From positions 9,479,267 to 9,543,266 of the forward strand of contig CM064530.1 in assembly GCA_032716605.1 (NCBI GenBank): a stretch of 64,000 nucleotides of DNA, written 5' to 3'. Every line of letters begins with the position of its first letter. Within the stretch, counting starts at the first letter, position 1. Both the position numbers and the translations under genes were made by a program. Origin of the DNA: Paralithodes platypus (Eukaryota; Arthropoda; Malacostraca; Decapoda; Lithodidae). Under the pieces are notes generated by a model. The model did not search any database. It had not been told where the DNA came from and saw only the letters and a program-made list of their open reading frames with translations. Shown here in pieces: positions 42,247 through 52,615 of the stretch.

Positions 42247-43268
42247 TATTTTAACTTAAACTCCTACATATGATTCAGAAAGCCTTCAGCTTTGCATATA
42301 TATGCATATTTTGTGCATATGACACATAATAATACGTAATTTGAATACTTACCAACAGGTCGCTCTAAGGCCATCAGAATCGTCTCGATATTTTCCTATT
42401 TTCGCCATTTTAAACAGCTCCTCGTTGTCATATCCGACTCATATAAGACGTTTAGTTATTCACAATTGTAAATCATGTGTGGAAATGCTGATACTGAAGC
42501 TACATTCTCCATATTAGTATGACGAGACCAAAAGACCGCTATTTTTAACCACTGAGTGAGAGAGTCTGGTGGTCCTATGAACAGTGACTAAACACCCCCT
42601 TACAGGCATCTCTTCTTTGATTATATACGAAAACTACTACTTTAGCTTAAATGGTCAATCTACATAAGAGCATGTCAATAAATAAATATAACTCATATTT
42701 ATTAGACTACACGATTAGTATAGGCTACAAATAATAGAATTTGAGCGATTATAGCCATTATTTCCCAAGGTAACTACTAAAAATCACCACTAGACATCGT
42801 GATAGTGGTCCATGGCTTTGGCTTTGACTTGATACACTTAAGATGGCCGTATCTTACTTTGAAATATATAAAATATGACATATAAGAGGTAGTTTATGTG
42901 ATAAAAGTAGCATCAGGCCACCCAAAACAATGGCACTTTCATCGACGCACCGCAAAAATCGAGTACAATACTGTACATTTTTATTAAAATCCATAGTTTG
43001 CCACAGGATGCATTTCATAACTCAAAGAATCAAACACATAATAGTCTTTAGCTGCTAGTTCGGTCCCGACAACAATCTTGAGACAAGGTAATGTAGTTTT
43101 ATCAATATTTAGAAAGTTTTAGACCTTGTCCGCACCGACGAATCGGCGAATCTTGTTCTGTCGGCACACGTATTCACTTCATAACTAGTAAGACCTATGG
43201 AAATGCTTAAATTATAGGTTTGAGTCCCGAAGGGAAGAAGGAAACCCTAATATAAACCTAATATGAAG
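42247..43268. other. No gene recognised (upstream intron/flank of the beta-mannosidase exon)
   Basis: A/T-rich, no homology-bearing ORF and no repeat matched elsewhere in the window. The last 20 bp before the exon lack a good polypyrimidine tract. Confidence 0.4.
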
Positions 43269-43415
43269 GGGAGCAATTGGATCCCCGCCCACATCTTGCC
43301 GGAGGAAGTGACCGCGACGTACACTAGGTCATTGCTGAAGGCCGCCGCTGACACCCACCAGAACTGTATCAGGGTGTGGGGGGGTGGGATATATGAGTCT
43401 GATGTCTTCTATGAG
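43269..43415 (+). CDS. MANBA: Beta-mannosidase exon (GH2): KGSNWIPA / RVWGGGIYE region
   Basis: The frame reads GSNWIPAHILPEEVTATYT then QNCIRVWGGGIYESDVFYE and ends at a GTAGGG donor (43416). GSNWIPA and RVWGGGIYE are hallmark segments of animal lysosomal beta-mannosidase (glycoside hydrolase family 2), which removes terminal beta-mannose from N-glycan-derived oligosaccharides. 147 bp, phase 0 at both ends; the acceptor is taken as the AG at 43267-43268 because an in-frame TAA lies at 43248. Joins in phase to the next exon (IADDLGILIWED). Earlier exons are not in the window or not recognised. The polypyrimidine tract is poor. Confidence 0.88.
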
Positions 43416-43528
43416 GTAGGGTTTGTCGTATTCATTATCATCATCAATTTTTGTCTTGCAGTGTCTTAACCCTCTCGCTATCCTGTGGACTCGTGGGTTG
43501 CCGTTTACCATTCAGAAATAGAGTTCTC

Positions 43529-44306
43529 TTAACCCTTGGGATCCGGGAGGCCTCATATGAGGCAAAATGGTAAAAAAAAAATCGCCGCTATAATCATCAG
43601 AACTCGGCAACCACGCGTTGTAGCGACGTCATCTCTACGGCATTCTACAGACAACAAAAAGTTCTACAATTTGCAAAAACATTGACTGCTCTAGGTTGTT
43701 GTTGTTGTTGTTCCCCAAGCTGCCTGGCCGAACAGCCCCAAGGCCCCGAGCAAGGCCAAGGCCATAACCGAGCGCCCCCACAGAACCCTCCCTGCCGACC
43801 ACAATAAAGCCTGGGTGACCGAAGCCACTCCATGGCGGGGAACTGAGGAGGGTGCGGAAACGCCCGGGAAACCAAAGCCCCACCCAGGGCCCTGTGCCTC
43901 TCAGCAATTATGAAGAGAAAGTTGAGGGGCAAGGGAAAAATGTGACGCTTTGGCTTCCAATCTTGGTAGATTGGGAGATCAATCCACGGAAGAGACGCCG
44001 TCACTTGAGATCTAGAAAATATATAAGTTAAAGGAACAGTCAGAGTAAGCTATGGGTATGGCAGAGATCGCTCAGTTCTCACTCTGATAGACCAGCCCAT
44101 CACCACATGACTAGAACCCAATCCTCTCAGCATCAACTAGGAAAGGCCCTAGAAAGCCGCCTTTGGTGGGGGATAGCTCCCCTATTTCAACCCCTTTCGG
44201 GGTTGGGCACCCGCCACTGCTCTAGGTAGTCTCAATCAGTAGCTACTGAATTATGAAGTTGATTTTACCAAAATTCGTATGAGGCCCCCTGGATCCCATG
44301 GGTTAA
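43529..44306. mobile_element. piggyBac-type MITE (TTAA target) carrying a nested SINE-1
   Basis: Bounded by TTAA at 43529-43532 and 44303-44306. Inside are inverted ends: left CCCTTGGGATCCGGGAGGCC, right (reverse complement) CCCATGGGATCCAGGGGGCC. TTAA duplication plus CCC-starting inverted repeats is the piggyBac signature. The second copy of repeat T has TCAA once at this point. Without SINE-1 and its duplication the element is about 239 bp and has no transposase, hence a MITE. Confidence 0.88.
43696..44215 (-). mobile_element. SINE-1 copy 2, full length, inside the piggyBac-type MITE
   Basis: Flanked by ACTGCTCTAGG at 43685-43695 and 44216-44226 (11 bp). Same 5' start (GGGTGCCCAACCCC on the minus strand), body, GGCCAGGCAGCTTGGGGAAC end and (AAC)n tail, which appears as GTT repeats at 43696. 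Confidence 0.93.
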
Positions 44307-44887
44307 TCTCATAATTACTTCTACAAAATTAATTTTCTGTCCACAGCTCACTCAAAGACAATTGCAGAGGTTGAAGTAACTAAACAGAAACAGATTAACT
44401 TGCTCATGAGTAATGTACACCCTATGTGGTGGATTGTGTTCTTTTATTTCATAAATTTTATTTTAGTAAGCGTTGTTTCCACATAGCGATTTTGATCAGT
44501 TATTTTTCCTTTATATTGTCTTTGACCAAGTTTTGGTTTGTTTAGTTTGCAAGTTTTACATTTTAATTTAAACTAAAGGTTTCTAAACACCCCTGATGGT
44601 CACAAAGGCTTTTAAATATCCCAGAAAGGGCACAAATCACGTCCTGTGCATGAAAGGGTTAATAGGCTCAGTTGGGTTTAAGCTACCCTATCCATTTAAT
44701 CACTACCTCACCTCCATAGTTCAGCATCTCGCCTCACACACTCCATCTACCCCTTATGCTTGACCCATCTTCACCCTCTTCACTGTCTCTCTCACTCCTT
44801 TTCTTCTTCTTTTTATTTCTCATCCAATTATGTCGTCTGCAGCTCATTCATTCTCTTGCATTATTTTAATTAAAGTGCTCTCTCTCT

Positions 44888-45070
44888 TGTCGCGAGCCGT
44901 AGCATAGTCACTAGAGCGTCATCTGCTGATCAAGGGGTCGGCGGATTGAGCCCATACTGTCAAAATATTGGTTGATGTCAAGCCCGGGCAACTTGACTTA
45001 GCGATTCGTGACAAACGCCCAATGTTCATGGCCACCCCTTCTCGGGAATTACGGCGTCTGGCAAAAGAAA
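44888..45070 (+). mobile_element. SINE-2: tRNA-derived SINE
   Basis: The head (GAGCCGTAGCATAGTCACTA then GAGCGTC) has a pol III box A-like TAGCATAGTC, and GGATTGAGCCC 40 bp later is a one-mismatch box B. The body ends GGCCACCCCTTCTCGGGAA and GGCGTCTGGCAA, which recurs at 49870-49900 (GGCCACCCCCTTGGGGATTA, GTGTCTGGCAA). Confidence 0.75.
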
Positions 45071-45445
45071 ACAAAAAGTGCTCTCAGTAATTACTTGTAT
45101 ATTATACTATGGGGCTAGTTTAAAATGATTTTTAATTACTTACATCTTAATTTATGTTATGGTGTTGGCCTTCTGACATTTGTAACTACAGTACAGTACA
45201 TTGCACTATGAATAAAAACACCATATGAGGAAAACTTCATTGACGTTTCGCAGATAGCTTCTTCAGGTAACGTGACCTGAAGAGAGAGAGAGAGAGAGAG
45301 ATGCAGAACGTTGTCAATAAAGTGCTCCTCCACAAGTGATGTTTATATTCATTCTGTTACTTTTCATAGTTCATTTTTACATTACACCATTTATATGTTA
45401 AGTTTGTTTTGCGTATATATATTTCATAATATGAATACAGTATAC
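45071..45445. other. No gene; GA microsatellite and small palindrome
   Basis: CTTCAGGT...ACCTGAAG palindrome at 45262-45283 followed by (GA)n at 45283-45300. Nothing else recognised. Confidence 0.45.
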
Positions 45446-45855
45446 TGTTGTTGTTGTTGTTCCCCAAGCTGCCCGGCCGAACAGCCCCAAGGCCCCGAGC
45501 AAGGCCAAGGCCATAACCGAGCGCCCCCACAGAACCCTCCCTGCCGACCACAATAAAGCCTGGGTGACCGAAGCCACTCCATGGCGGGGAGCTCAGGAGG
45601 GTGCGGAAATGCCCGGGAAACCAAAGCCCCATCCAGGACCCTGTGCCCCTCAGCAATTATGAAGAGAAACTTGAGGGGCAAAGGAAAAATGTGACGCTTT
45701 GGCTTCCAATCTTGGTAGATTGGGAGGTCAATCCACGGAAAAGACGCCGTCACTTGAGATCTAGAAAACATATAAGTAAAAGGAACAGTCAGAGTAAGCT
45801 ATGGGTATGGCAGAGATCGCTCAGTTCTCACTCTGATAGACCAGCCCATCACCAT
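45446..45855 (-). mobile_element. SINE-1 copy 3, short form
   Basis: (GTT)n at 45446 and the shared 3' end on the minus strand. Its 5' end is at GGTGATGGGCTGGTC, so the four-hairpin module of the long form is missing. SINE-1 copy 4 begins at the same place. Confidence 0.9.
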
Positions 45856-46178
45856 ATGTTTGTATGTATATACTCAGGCACATACCCTACAGCTAGAGGT
45901 GGCTGACAAGAGACAGAGCTCAGCTCGAACAGGAACAACATTCTAAAGTTCCAATTCTTGAGGTCCGGGACCACTTTCGCATTCCCTCGCCCCTTTCTCT
46001 CTCTCGTCGAGTTGGAGAATTGAGGAGGATTCCTAGCCCATAATAATTATAGTTTTGCTAAATCTTCAATGCATTATTTCCACATAGTGATTTTGATAAG
46101 TTCTTTTGTCTTTTTATTGTGCCATTCCTGTTTTGGTTTGTTTATTTTGCAAGTTTTACATTATAACTCCTCTCCAAC
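45856..46178 (+). repeat. Dispersed repeats J and S forming the end of a beta-mannosidase intron
   Basis: 45858-45950 (TGTATATACTCAGGCACATA, GGTGGC) resembles 49640-49700. From 46055 an A/T-rich repeat (TTTCCACATAGTGATTTTGA, TTTGGTTTG, TTTTGCAAG) also occurs at about 44455-44575 and 58145-58250. Its end supplies the sequence just upstream of the exon acceptor at 46179-46180. Confidence 0.7.
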
Positions 46179-46180
46179 AG

Positions 46181-46371
46181 ATTGCAGATGACTTAGGGAT
46201 ACTGATCTGGGAGGACCTGATGTTCGCGTGCACCATGTACCCCATCGGGGACGCGTTCCTGGATAGTGTGAGGGCTGAGGTGGTGACCCAGCTGCGTCGC
46301 CTCCACCACCACCCCAGTATACTACTATGGGCCGGGAATAATGAGAACGAGGCGGCACTTAGAGATAATTG
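46181..46371 (+). CDS. MANBA: Beta-mannosidase exon with the catalytic acid/base glutamate
   Basis: Frame: IADDLGILIWEDLMFACTMY, PIGDAFLDSVRAEVVTQLRR, then HHHPSILLWAGNNENEAALR and DNW. The NNENE motif holds the GH2 proton-donor Glu. Acceptor CTCCAACAG/ATT and donor G/GTATGT are both good. Enters in phase 0 from the 43.3-kb exon and leaves after two bases of a Trp codon, completed by G at 51937. Length, order and motif match vertebrate and insect beta-mannosidases. A LINE-C insertion lies directly downstream of the donor. Confidence 0.93.
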
Positions 46372-46381
46372 GTATGTATGT

Positions 46382-49300
46382 ACTGGGTATGTGTGTATTT
46401 GCCTATTTGTAGTTTACAGGAATTGAGCAGCGCTCGTGTTGTCCTGTCTTAGTTACTTTACAATCAATCCATTTTACTTAGACAAGTACCGGTATCGTAA
46501 TGGATATTCCCAATTCCCAGTATTTTGGACTAACATCATATAGCTTATGTTGTCCTATTTCCATATTTACTTTTATCCAACCTAGATTTGAACACGTTAA
46601 TGTTTTTCGGTCTCACCACCTCCTCCTCCAAGTTGTTCCAAGTCTCTATACTTCTATATGGGAAGCTGAATTTCTTTGTGTCCTTACGACATCTGCCCTT
46701 CCTCAGTTTAAACTCGTGTCCCCTTGTCCTTCCATCATCCCTCACGAATAGATCTTCCCTATCTACTCGTTCCAAACTTTTTACTCCCTTCAACATCGTT
46801 ATTAAGTCGCCTCGTTCCCTTCTCTCTTTCAAGGTAGGCAGTTGTAGTGTCTTAAGTCTTTCCTCATATGTCAACTCCTTCAATCTTGGGATCATCTTCG
46901 TTGCTATCCTTTGGACTTTCTCTAATTTGTTTGTGTTTTTTCAAATGTGGTGACCATATCACTGCTGCATATTCTAATCTTGGTCTTATCATAGTCATTA
47001 TCAGTTTTCTTAAAATTTCTTCGTCCAAATAGTTAAATGCCACTCTCATATTGGTTATTATTCCATATGCTCCTCCAATGATCATGTTAATATTCTTCTC
47101 CGGTGATAGATCATCTTGTATTATCACTCCAAGGTCCTTCTCATGCCGCGTTTTGCCGATTTTTTCAATTCCTAATTTGTACTCCCAGCTTGGCCTTATC
47201 TCACTTGTTCCCACTTCCAAAACATGACACTTTTCTGCATTGAAACTCATTTTCCAAGTTTGGCTCCATCTGTGCAACTTATCTAGGTCCTTTTGAAGAC
47301 CCTGACAACTTTCTATACAGGTGACATTCTTCATGATCTTAGCATCATCCGCGAACATATTCATATAACTATTCAAGTTTTCTGGCATGTCGTTTACATA
47401 AAGTAGGAACATTATCGGACCCAACATTGATCCCTGTGGTACTCCGCTCGTCACACTCCTCCACTGTGAATATTCGTCTCGTATTGTGGTCCTCATTTAT
47501 CTTCCTATTAAAAAGTTTTCCATCCATTTTAACATCCTACCATGTACACCTCCAACAACCTGCAATTTCCACAATAACCTTTTGTGAGGCACCCTGTCAA
47601 AGGCCTTTTTCAGGTCCAGGTAAACACAGTCAACCCATCCCTCTCTCTCCTGTGTAACATCTACCACTCTGCTATAAAAGCTTAATAAATTAGATACACA
47701 AGATCTCCCTTCCCTGAATCCAAACTGTTTCTCACTAGGCACCCCTCTCTATGAAGTGTGTCCACTTTTTTCTTATAATTTTCTCACAAATTTTGCAAAC
47801 AATGCTGGTGAGGGACACCGGTCTATAGTTAAGCGGATTTTCTCTGTCTCCTCCTGTGTAAATAGGTACTATGTTAGCTCTCTTCCATTCCACTGGCAGG
47901 TCTCCTTCATTCAGTGAAGATTTGATGATGTCATAGATTGGTTCCACTAGCTCTTCCACACATTCTTTGAGGATCCATCCAGCCACTCCATCTGGTCCCA
48001 TTGATTCCCTCACGTCCAAATTCTGCATCAATTTCAGCACTTCACTTTTTGTCACTTTCATTTCAGGCATCTGTGGTGTTCTCATTTCTCTATCAGGTTC
48101 TATAAACTCCTCTTTTACAAACACTGACTGAAGCTTTTCATTCATAACTACACAAGTCTTTATCTTTCTCATAGCTGTTCATTCCAACTCTTAGTCTGAC
48201 AATACCTGTTTTATTTTATAATTTTTCCATTTACAAATCTATAAAATAGTTTTGGCTCATTTTTGCACTTCTCTACAATATTCCTTTCATATTTATATTG
48301 TTCCTCGCGTTGTATCTTTACGTATTCATTTCTTTTCTCCGTACTTATTCCAGTTATTTTCACTATGTCTCCTCCGTGCTATATTCCAGGCTCGGTTTCT
48401 TCTATCCTGTGCCTTACTACATCTTATATTGAACCATTCCTTTTCCTTCTTTACCCCTGGCTGGAACCTTGGGACATATTTATGTATCCCTTCTTCATAT
48501 ACTTTCAAGAAAAGTCTATATTTGTCTTGAACCTTTTCCAGGCTTTCTAGTTCCTTCCAATTTATACTTTGGAAATAATGTTTCAATGATTTAAAATCAG
48601 TTTTAGCATAGTTGTATCTATTTATTTTATGTCCTTCATTTCTCTCCTCATTTTTCCCCAAATCCATCTCCATTTCTAAAATCTTGTGATCACTTTTTCT
48701 CAAGGGACAACGATAATTTATCTTTTTAACGTCATACGGATCACTGGTGAAGACTAGGTCTAGCCTGGATGGTTCATCCATCCCTCTGATTCGTGTATTT
48801 TCTCTAACATGTTGTGTTAATATGTTTTCTGTTACTAGATTCAGTAATTTACTGCCCCAAGATTCATTATTATTTCCCGCATCTAACCCTTCCCAATTGA
48901 CTTCCTTACAGTTGAAATCACCTGTTAATATTAATTTATTTCTCCTATTAAAAAGTATTTTAGTGCATCTAGAGATTCCGTGATTAGTTGATCATATTCT
49001 TCCCGCTTCCATGCTCTAGTTTGTGGTGGTATATAAGCCACTGCTATATCAGTTGCTTTGTTGTCCTTGTCTTTTATTGTCACTGCTATAATTCTGATCT
49101 ATTTTTGCCTAGGTTAATCTCCCTTACTTCTATATTTTTGTCAGTCATTATTAACACTCCACCCCCCACTTTTCCTTCTCTATCTTTTCTCCACACATTG
49201 TACCTTTCCCATCCCAACACTCCCAATTCAGTATCACCTCTCAACTTTGTTTCTGCTAAGCACATAATATGTGGTTTATATTTTTCAATATAGTCATTCA

Positions 49301-49631
49301 ATTCTAATTTCTTAGACAGCAAGCCATCCACATTACTATACATCACCTTCATCTCCCTCTTTCTTACACCTTTCTTTTTTTTTCTTTCCCTGATATTCCC
49401 AGACTCTACTCCCCCCCGCTTCCACTCCACCTTCTCTCCCTTGCTCCCCCGTGCTCTCCCCCTGCCCTGGTTCCTGGATTACACCAATCTCTCCCTCCTG
49501 TCCTTCGGTACTGGTCCTCGCTTCCTCTGTCTGACCGTTCGTCCCGAATTTCTCTGTTTGCCCCTCCGTCTTCCTCTGTGGTCCTTTGATGAACCATTTC
49601 TTCTTCTTCGTTCCTACCAGTTCCTACCAGT
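46382..49631 (-). mobile_element. LINE-C: near full-length CR1/L2-like LINE abutting a splice donor
   Basis: On the minus strand: an acidic/Arg-rich start (49.6-49.4 kb), APE endonuclease (VMYSNVDGLLSKK, MCLAETKLRG, RKSDHKILEMEMD), RT (MGPDGVAGWILK, NYRPVSLTSIVCK, FGFREGRSCVSN, LDLKKAFDRVPH, SGVPQGSMLGPIMF, catalytic FADD in MNMFADDAK), and a C-terminus (YEERLKTLQLPTLKERRERG). At least five frame changes break it. The 3' end reads CTACAAATAGGCAAATACA on the minus strand, a CR1/L2-type end. GTATGTATGT flanks both sides (46372-46381, 49632-49641). Confidence 0.9.
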
Positions 49632-49641
49632 GTATGTATGT

Positions 49642-49910
49642 TTGTATGTACTCAGGCACATATTGCATAGCTGGGGGTGGCCGTCTCAAGACCGAGACCA
49701 AGCCCAAACAGAAGCAACCCATTTTCCTGCAGTTTTTGTCTGGCAGTTTCTTAATGGGCGGTTGGGCTTGAACGACCCTCCTCCTTGAACTGGAACTGGC
49801 TAGATAATTGAATTAATTTCCTCAGCAATTCAGCATATGGAAGCATATGAAAGCGGATCATTCGTGGCCACCCCCTTGGGGATTAAGGTGTCTGGCAATA
49901 GATAGAATTA
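49642..49910 (+). repeat. Dispersed repeat J copy 2 with SINE-2-like 3' end
   Basis: Starts TTGTATGTACTCAGGCACAT like 45866 and ends GGCCACCCCCTTGGGGATTA, GTGTCTGGCAATAG like SINE-2, so J and SINE-2 probably belong to one SINE group. Confidence 0.6.
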
Positions 49911-50004
49911 TTGTGTTTCTTTAGTTGTATAGGAATAGGTCCACTTAAATTAATTCTATCGAAAAATCTACATATTTATCTTGAATGGTGATCTTGAGGA
50001 TAAT

Positions 50005-50050
50005 TTATTAAGTTCAATGGTGGTCTAGGGAGGAAACTAGAACCATGATA
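50005..50050 (+). repeat. Small fragment of SINE-4 body
   Basis: GTCTAGGGAGGAAACTAGAA is the reverse complement of the TTCTAGTTTCCTCCCTAGAC words at 60940 and 62080. Confidence 0.55.
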
Positions 50051-50499
50051 AATGAATAGATAAATAAACAAATAATTAAGCCCTTCCCACTTAACTCTTC
50101 CACGCACAGGATGCGATTTGCGCCCTTTCTGGTCATCAGGGGAGGTCACCTTCGTTCCATCAAAGACGACATTCACATGTGGCCCTCTTCACTCAGCCCC
50201 TGTCGCGCTGACCAAACCCTCTTAACTCGATTACGCATAGGACACACGAGACTCACTCATGGATATCTAATGACCACTCCCCGTAGTCCTCCGCCAGAAT
50301 GTCACCATTGTCGCACAGTTCTTACTATCCCTCACATTTTATGCGTTTGTCACATGTACGGCCCTGAAAGACGTCGCTTCTTGCGACACACCTCTTTAAA
50401 AAACATCCTTTCTGACTCAGGTTCATTCTCGTTCATAGCCATCCGCCATTTCTTAGCAGCTCTTAATCTCTACGATGAAATCTGACCAGTGACCTATAT

Positions 50500-51633
50500 C
50501 TATTCTATCTATCTATTGCCTGACGCCGTGATCCCCGAAGGGGTGGCCACGAACGAACCGCCCCCATGCACCTCTGTCCCCAGTCAGTCGACGCCCCTCC
50601 CCCCAACCAGCACCACCTTCGTTCATGTACTTCCTCACTCCATCCTTCCACCTCATATTCGGTCTACCTCTCCCCCTCTGTCCCTCCACCTCGCTCTCAT
50701 ACACCCTCTTAGTCATTCTCTCGCTTTCCATACGTTCCATATGGCCGAACCATCTCAAGTTGTTCCTTTTCACACTTTCCAGCACATCTACCTCCACACC
50801 ACACCTCCTTCTTGCTTCCTCATTAGTCTGTCTATCCCTCCATGTAACTCCGCACGCACTCCTTAAGTAATTCATTTCCACTGCTCTCACTCTTGGTCTG
50901 AGTCTCTCAACCAACGTCCATGCTTCGCTTCCGTAAGTCAGTGTCGGGATTACCACACTGTCATGCAAGGACTTCTTCACTTCCATACTGACCAACCTAT
51001 TTTTTGTTACTGCTTTTAGCGTTCCTACAACCCTCTTCCCCTGTTGTACCCTCTCCCGCACCTCTTCATCCATAGTCCCATCTTTACTCAACACACTGCC
51101 CAGATACTTAAAAGAGTTGACGATCTCCATAGCCTGACCGTTCAGCTTCACCTCACACTCTGTGACTTCACCCCTTTCGAAGACCATAACCTTGCTCTTC
51201 CCCGTATTTACCTTCAAATTCCGTTTTTCGCACACTGTTCCAAACTCATTTACCAGACCCTGCAACTTCCATTCATTATCACTCATCAGAACTGTATCAT
51301 CCGCAAACAGCAGTATAGGTAGCTTCCACTCAATTCCCTCCCTTTTCAGCGATACACCAACATCCACTGCTCTTGATAGTATTTCTTTCATAACTCCATC
51401 CATATATACAGTAAACAACCACGGGGACATCACACACCCCTGTTTCAAACCAACATTCAGGTCAAAGAACTCGCTCTGCTCACTCTCCACACGTACTGCC
51501 GCCTTTGCACCCTCATACATGCTCTTCACTGCTTTCAGCAACTTGCCCTCTACTCCGTATATTCTAAGTACTTTCCACAAACCTTCTCTATCCACTCTGT
51601 CATAGGCCTTCTCCAAGTCCATGTGACCATATA
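50500..51633 (-). mobile_element. RTE-like LINE, 5'-truncated, with 10-bp target-site duplication
   Basis: The minus-strand 3' end is a short ATAG-repeat tail (CTATCTATCTATT on the plus strand at 50508), typical of RTE elements. The 5' end is at about 51633. Nested in LINE-H copy 2. A related 3' end occurs at about 57792-57870. Confidence 0.9.
50513..51622 (-). CDS. RTE-type reverse transcriptase C-terminal two thirds, 369 aa
   Basis: Starts at LEKAYDRVDREGLW (the first catalytic Asp motif), then GLKQGCVMSPWLF (58-70), catalytic FADD in LLFADDTVLM (104-113), KSKVMVFERG, FKYLGSVLSKDGTMDEEVRE, PTLTYGSEAWTL, and the RTE hallmark NLRWFGHMERM with RGRGRPNMRW. Open from the truncation point to its stop, so it is probably a young copy. 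Upstream RT and the endonuclease are missing. Confidence 0.9.
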   Translation of the reverse strand: MDLEKAYDRVDREGLWKVLRIYGVEGKLLKAVKSMYEGAKAAVRVESEQSEFFDLNVGLKQGCVMSPWLFTVYMDGVMKEILSRAVDVGVSLKREGIEWKLPILLFADDTVLMSDNEWKLQGLVNEFGTVCEKRNLKVNTGKSKVMVFERGEVTECEVKLNGQAMEIVNSFKYLGSVLSKDGTMDEEVRERVQQGKRVVGTLKAVTKNRLVSMEVKKSLHDSVVIPTLTYGSEAWTLVERLRPRVRAVEMNYLRSACGVTWRDRQTNEEARRRCGVEVDVLESVKRNNLRWFGHMERMESERMTKRVYESEVEGQRGRGRPNMRWKDGVRKYMNEGGAGWGEGRRLTGDRGAWGRFVRGHPFGDHGVRQ

Positions 51634-51734
51634 TGACCTATATGACTTGACTTACTATCCCCCGCCAACCACTAGCCTTATGAGGGCCTCGGCCCAGAGG
51701 GCTAGTTTAAATTAAACACGTCTTCAACATCCAA

Positions 51735-51915
51735 CAACATCTGGTCATCAGGGGTGTTTAGAAATCTTTAGGTTTAGTTACTTCAACCTCTGCAGTTTTC
51801 TTTGAATGAGCTATGGACAGAAAACTAATTATGGAGAGGTAATTATGAGATTGAGAGAACTCTATTTCTGAATTCTAAACGGCAACCCCCGAGTCAACAG
51901 TATAGCGAGAGGGTT
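51735..51915 (-). repeat. Dispersed repeat T, uninterrupted copy
   Basis: Reverse complement of the pieces at 43462-43532 and 44303-44620. It carries TTGA (TCAA on the other strand) where the first copy has the TTAA-flanked MITE. It lies just upstream of the next beta-mannosidase exon. Confidence 0.85.
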
Positions 51916-51936
51916 AACTGTCTATTCTATTCTCAG

Positions 51937-52123
51937 GTACGGGACATTCAGCAACTTTGAGCAGTACAAGGAGGACTACGTGAAGCTGTACGTCGACACC
52001 ATACGTAAGCTTGGAGGTGGACGACACAAGGCCGTTTGTGGTCAGCTCACCCAACAAAGGTATAGAGTCGGAGGAGGAGGAGGGTTTTGTGGCTGAGCAT
52101 CCCTACAGCAACTTCTATGGGGA
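51937..52123 (+). pseudogene. MANBA: Beta-mannosidase exon, frameshifted and cut by a LINE fragment
   Basis: Acceptor TTCTCAG/G (51935-51936) completes the Trp codon, then YGTFSNFEQYKEDYVKLYVD and TIRKL. At about 52010-52014 there is one base too many; in the +1 frame the match resumes as EVDDTRPFVVSSPNKGIESE and HPYSNFYGDT. Family members continue with a short segment ending DCWNW at this place, but here LINE-Q sequence (W-ERLRALNLYSLERRR) begins within codons. No usable donor is seen. Either the locus is dead, or the frameshift is a sequencing error and the LINE insertion affects one allele or copy. Confidence 0.85.
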
Positions 52124-52615
52124 CACTATTGGGAGCGTTTAAGAGCACTGAATCTGTACTCACTGGAACGTAGAAGAGAATGTTACCTAAAATATACACG
52201 TGGAAAATCGCAGAGGGTTTAGTACCAAACCTACATACTCCGATAGTCATGAAATTCAGTGATAGGAGAGGCTGGGAATGCGAAATCCCCCGGATGGGTG
52301 CTATGGGCTCTCTGCGAGAGGGCTGGTTATCACACAGAGGCCCACGTCTTCAACAAACTCCCACGGCGAGTAAGAGACATGAGGGACATCTCGTTAGACA
52401 ACTTCAAGAGAGCCCTAGATGTCGAACTGCAAAAAGTGCCAGACGAGCCCATCCTCGCAGGCTGTCTCTTCAAACAGTCTACTGCACCAAATCACCACCC
52501 ATAACGAGGGCGTCGCGCTCCTTGGTGCCGCTAGAAGAGCGGCGAACACATCATAAGGTATCAAACGGAAAAGGGACGGTAAAGGCTGTTTTGAGACGGA
52601 AAATTTAACGGAGAT
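52124..52615 (+). mobile_element. LINE-Q fragment: C-terminal end of a CR1/L2-like LINE
   Basis: Frame pieces: WERLRALNLYSLERRRECY, IYTWKIAEGLVPNLHTP, SLREGWLSHRGPRL, FNKLPRRVRDMRDISLDNFK, ALDVELQKVPDEPI and stop at 52502. Two frame changes. This is the well-conserved C-terminal tail of animal CR1/L2-type LINEs. It is a different family from LINE-A, -B and -C. It sits directly on beta-mannosidase exon sequence. Confidence 0.82.

Larger units (their letters stand above)
43462..44620 (+). repeat. Dispersed repeat T, interrupted by a piggyBac-type MITE
   Basis: The flanks 43462-43532 and 44303-44620 together are the reverse complement of 51735-51915 (for example CCCTCTCGCTAT, AGAAATAGAGTTCTC, TCTCATAATTA, TTTCTGTCCA, GGTTGAAGTAACTAAA). 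The 51.8-kb copy lacks the 770-bp insert and serves as an empty site. Confidence 0.85.
50101..51712 (+). mobile_element. LINE-H copy 2, interrupted by an RTE-like LINE
   Basis: 50101-50499 encodes SIKDDIHMWPSSLSPCRADQ, LRIGHTRLTHGYLMTTPRS, CHHCRTVLTIPHILCVC and a C-terminus stopping at 50483. The 3' UTR resumes at 51644 and ends GAGGGCCTCGGCCCAGAGGGCTAG as in copy 1. The insert is flanked by TGACCTATAT at 50490-50499 and 51634-51643. Confidence 0.85.
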
